Below, piece by piece: positions 5,400-5,431 of a stretch of 5,431 bases of DNA (within the stretch, counting starts at the first letter, position 1; every line of letters begins with the position of its first letter). The stretch spans positions 1-5,431 of the forward strand of contig JACRGN010000308.1 in the NCBI GenBank assembly GCA_016234205.1, written 5' to 3'. Origin of the DNA: Nitrospinota bacterium. Its GTDB lineage: Bacteria; Nitrospinota; Nitrospinia; UBA9942. The translations under genes were made by a program, and so were the position numbers. The notes below the pieces were generated by a model. It ran no database searches, had not been told where the DNA came from, and saw only the letters and a program-made list of their open reading frames with translations.

Positions 5400-5431
5400 T
5401 ATATAATTTTCTATGACTGAACAAAGCTATA

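Larger units (their letters stand above)
5122..5431. other. Non-coding upstream region of the Rieske/cytochrome b operon
   Basis: These 310 bp hold no supportable gene. They are AT-rich, with long A and T runs. They contain the Rieske ribosome site (5125-5136), two candidate minus-strand promoters, a perfect palindrome at 5187-5207, a short dyad TTTTGT/ACAAAA at 5225-5240, an 11-bp inverted pair (5222-5232 and 5320-5330, ATGTTTTGTTT), and the long palindromic repeat at 5331-5399. Nothing is recognisable in 5400-5431. Confidence 0.7.

Overview
The window is a single minus-strand gene cluster for a membrane-bound Rieske/cytochrome b complex (complex III or b6f type). In transcription order it holds a Rieske iron-sulfur protein (5121-4537), a cytochrome b6-like N-terminal half of cytochrome b (4519-3710), a separate C-terminal half of cytochrome b (3609-2851), a membrane-anchored pentaheme cytochrome c (2757-1507), and a GltD-like FAD/Fe-S NAD(P)-type oxidoreductase. 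The last gene starts at 1421 and runs off the left edge of the window. All five genes point the same way, each has a strong GGAGG-type Shine-Dalgarno site, and the gaps are 17, 100, 93 and 85 bp, so one transcript is likely. No plus-strand gene is convincing.

The expected flow is quinol oxidation at the Qo site, then one electron to the Rieske cluster and on to the pentaheme cytochrome c, which takes the place of cytochrome c1/f. The second electron passes over the two b hemes to the cytoplasmic side. Cytochrome b is b6f-like: it is split, its helix-D heme ligands are 15 residues apart, and it has a Cys exactly where b6 binds the extra covalent heme c_i. The GltD-like protein has no membrane segment or export signal and should lie on the cytoplasmic side, where it could link the quinone-reducing side of the complex to NAD(P)H. 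This last step is inference.

Three of the four intergenic gaps, and the region upstream of the cluster, carry 70-80 bp imperfect palindromes whose arms are built from degenerate 7- or 8-bp tandem units. Two of them (2772-2853, 3626-3704) belong to one family. The 310 bp upstream of the Rieske gene (5122-5431) contain a plausible sigma-70 promoter with a consensus -35 box centred in a perfect 10-bp-arm palindrome, a second candidate promoter, and one palindromic repeat near the right edge.

The organism is probably an uncultivated or anaerobic/microaerophilic Gram-negative bacterium with AT-rich intergenic DNA. The gene set and repeat style recall Nitrospirota, Desulfobacterota-like lineages or anammox-type Planctomycetota, but the sequence alone does not settle this.
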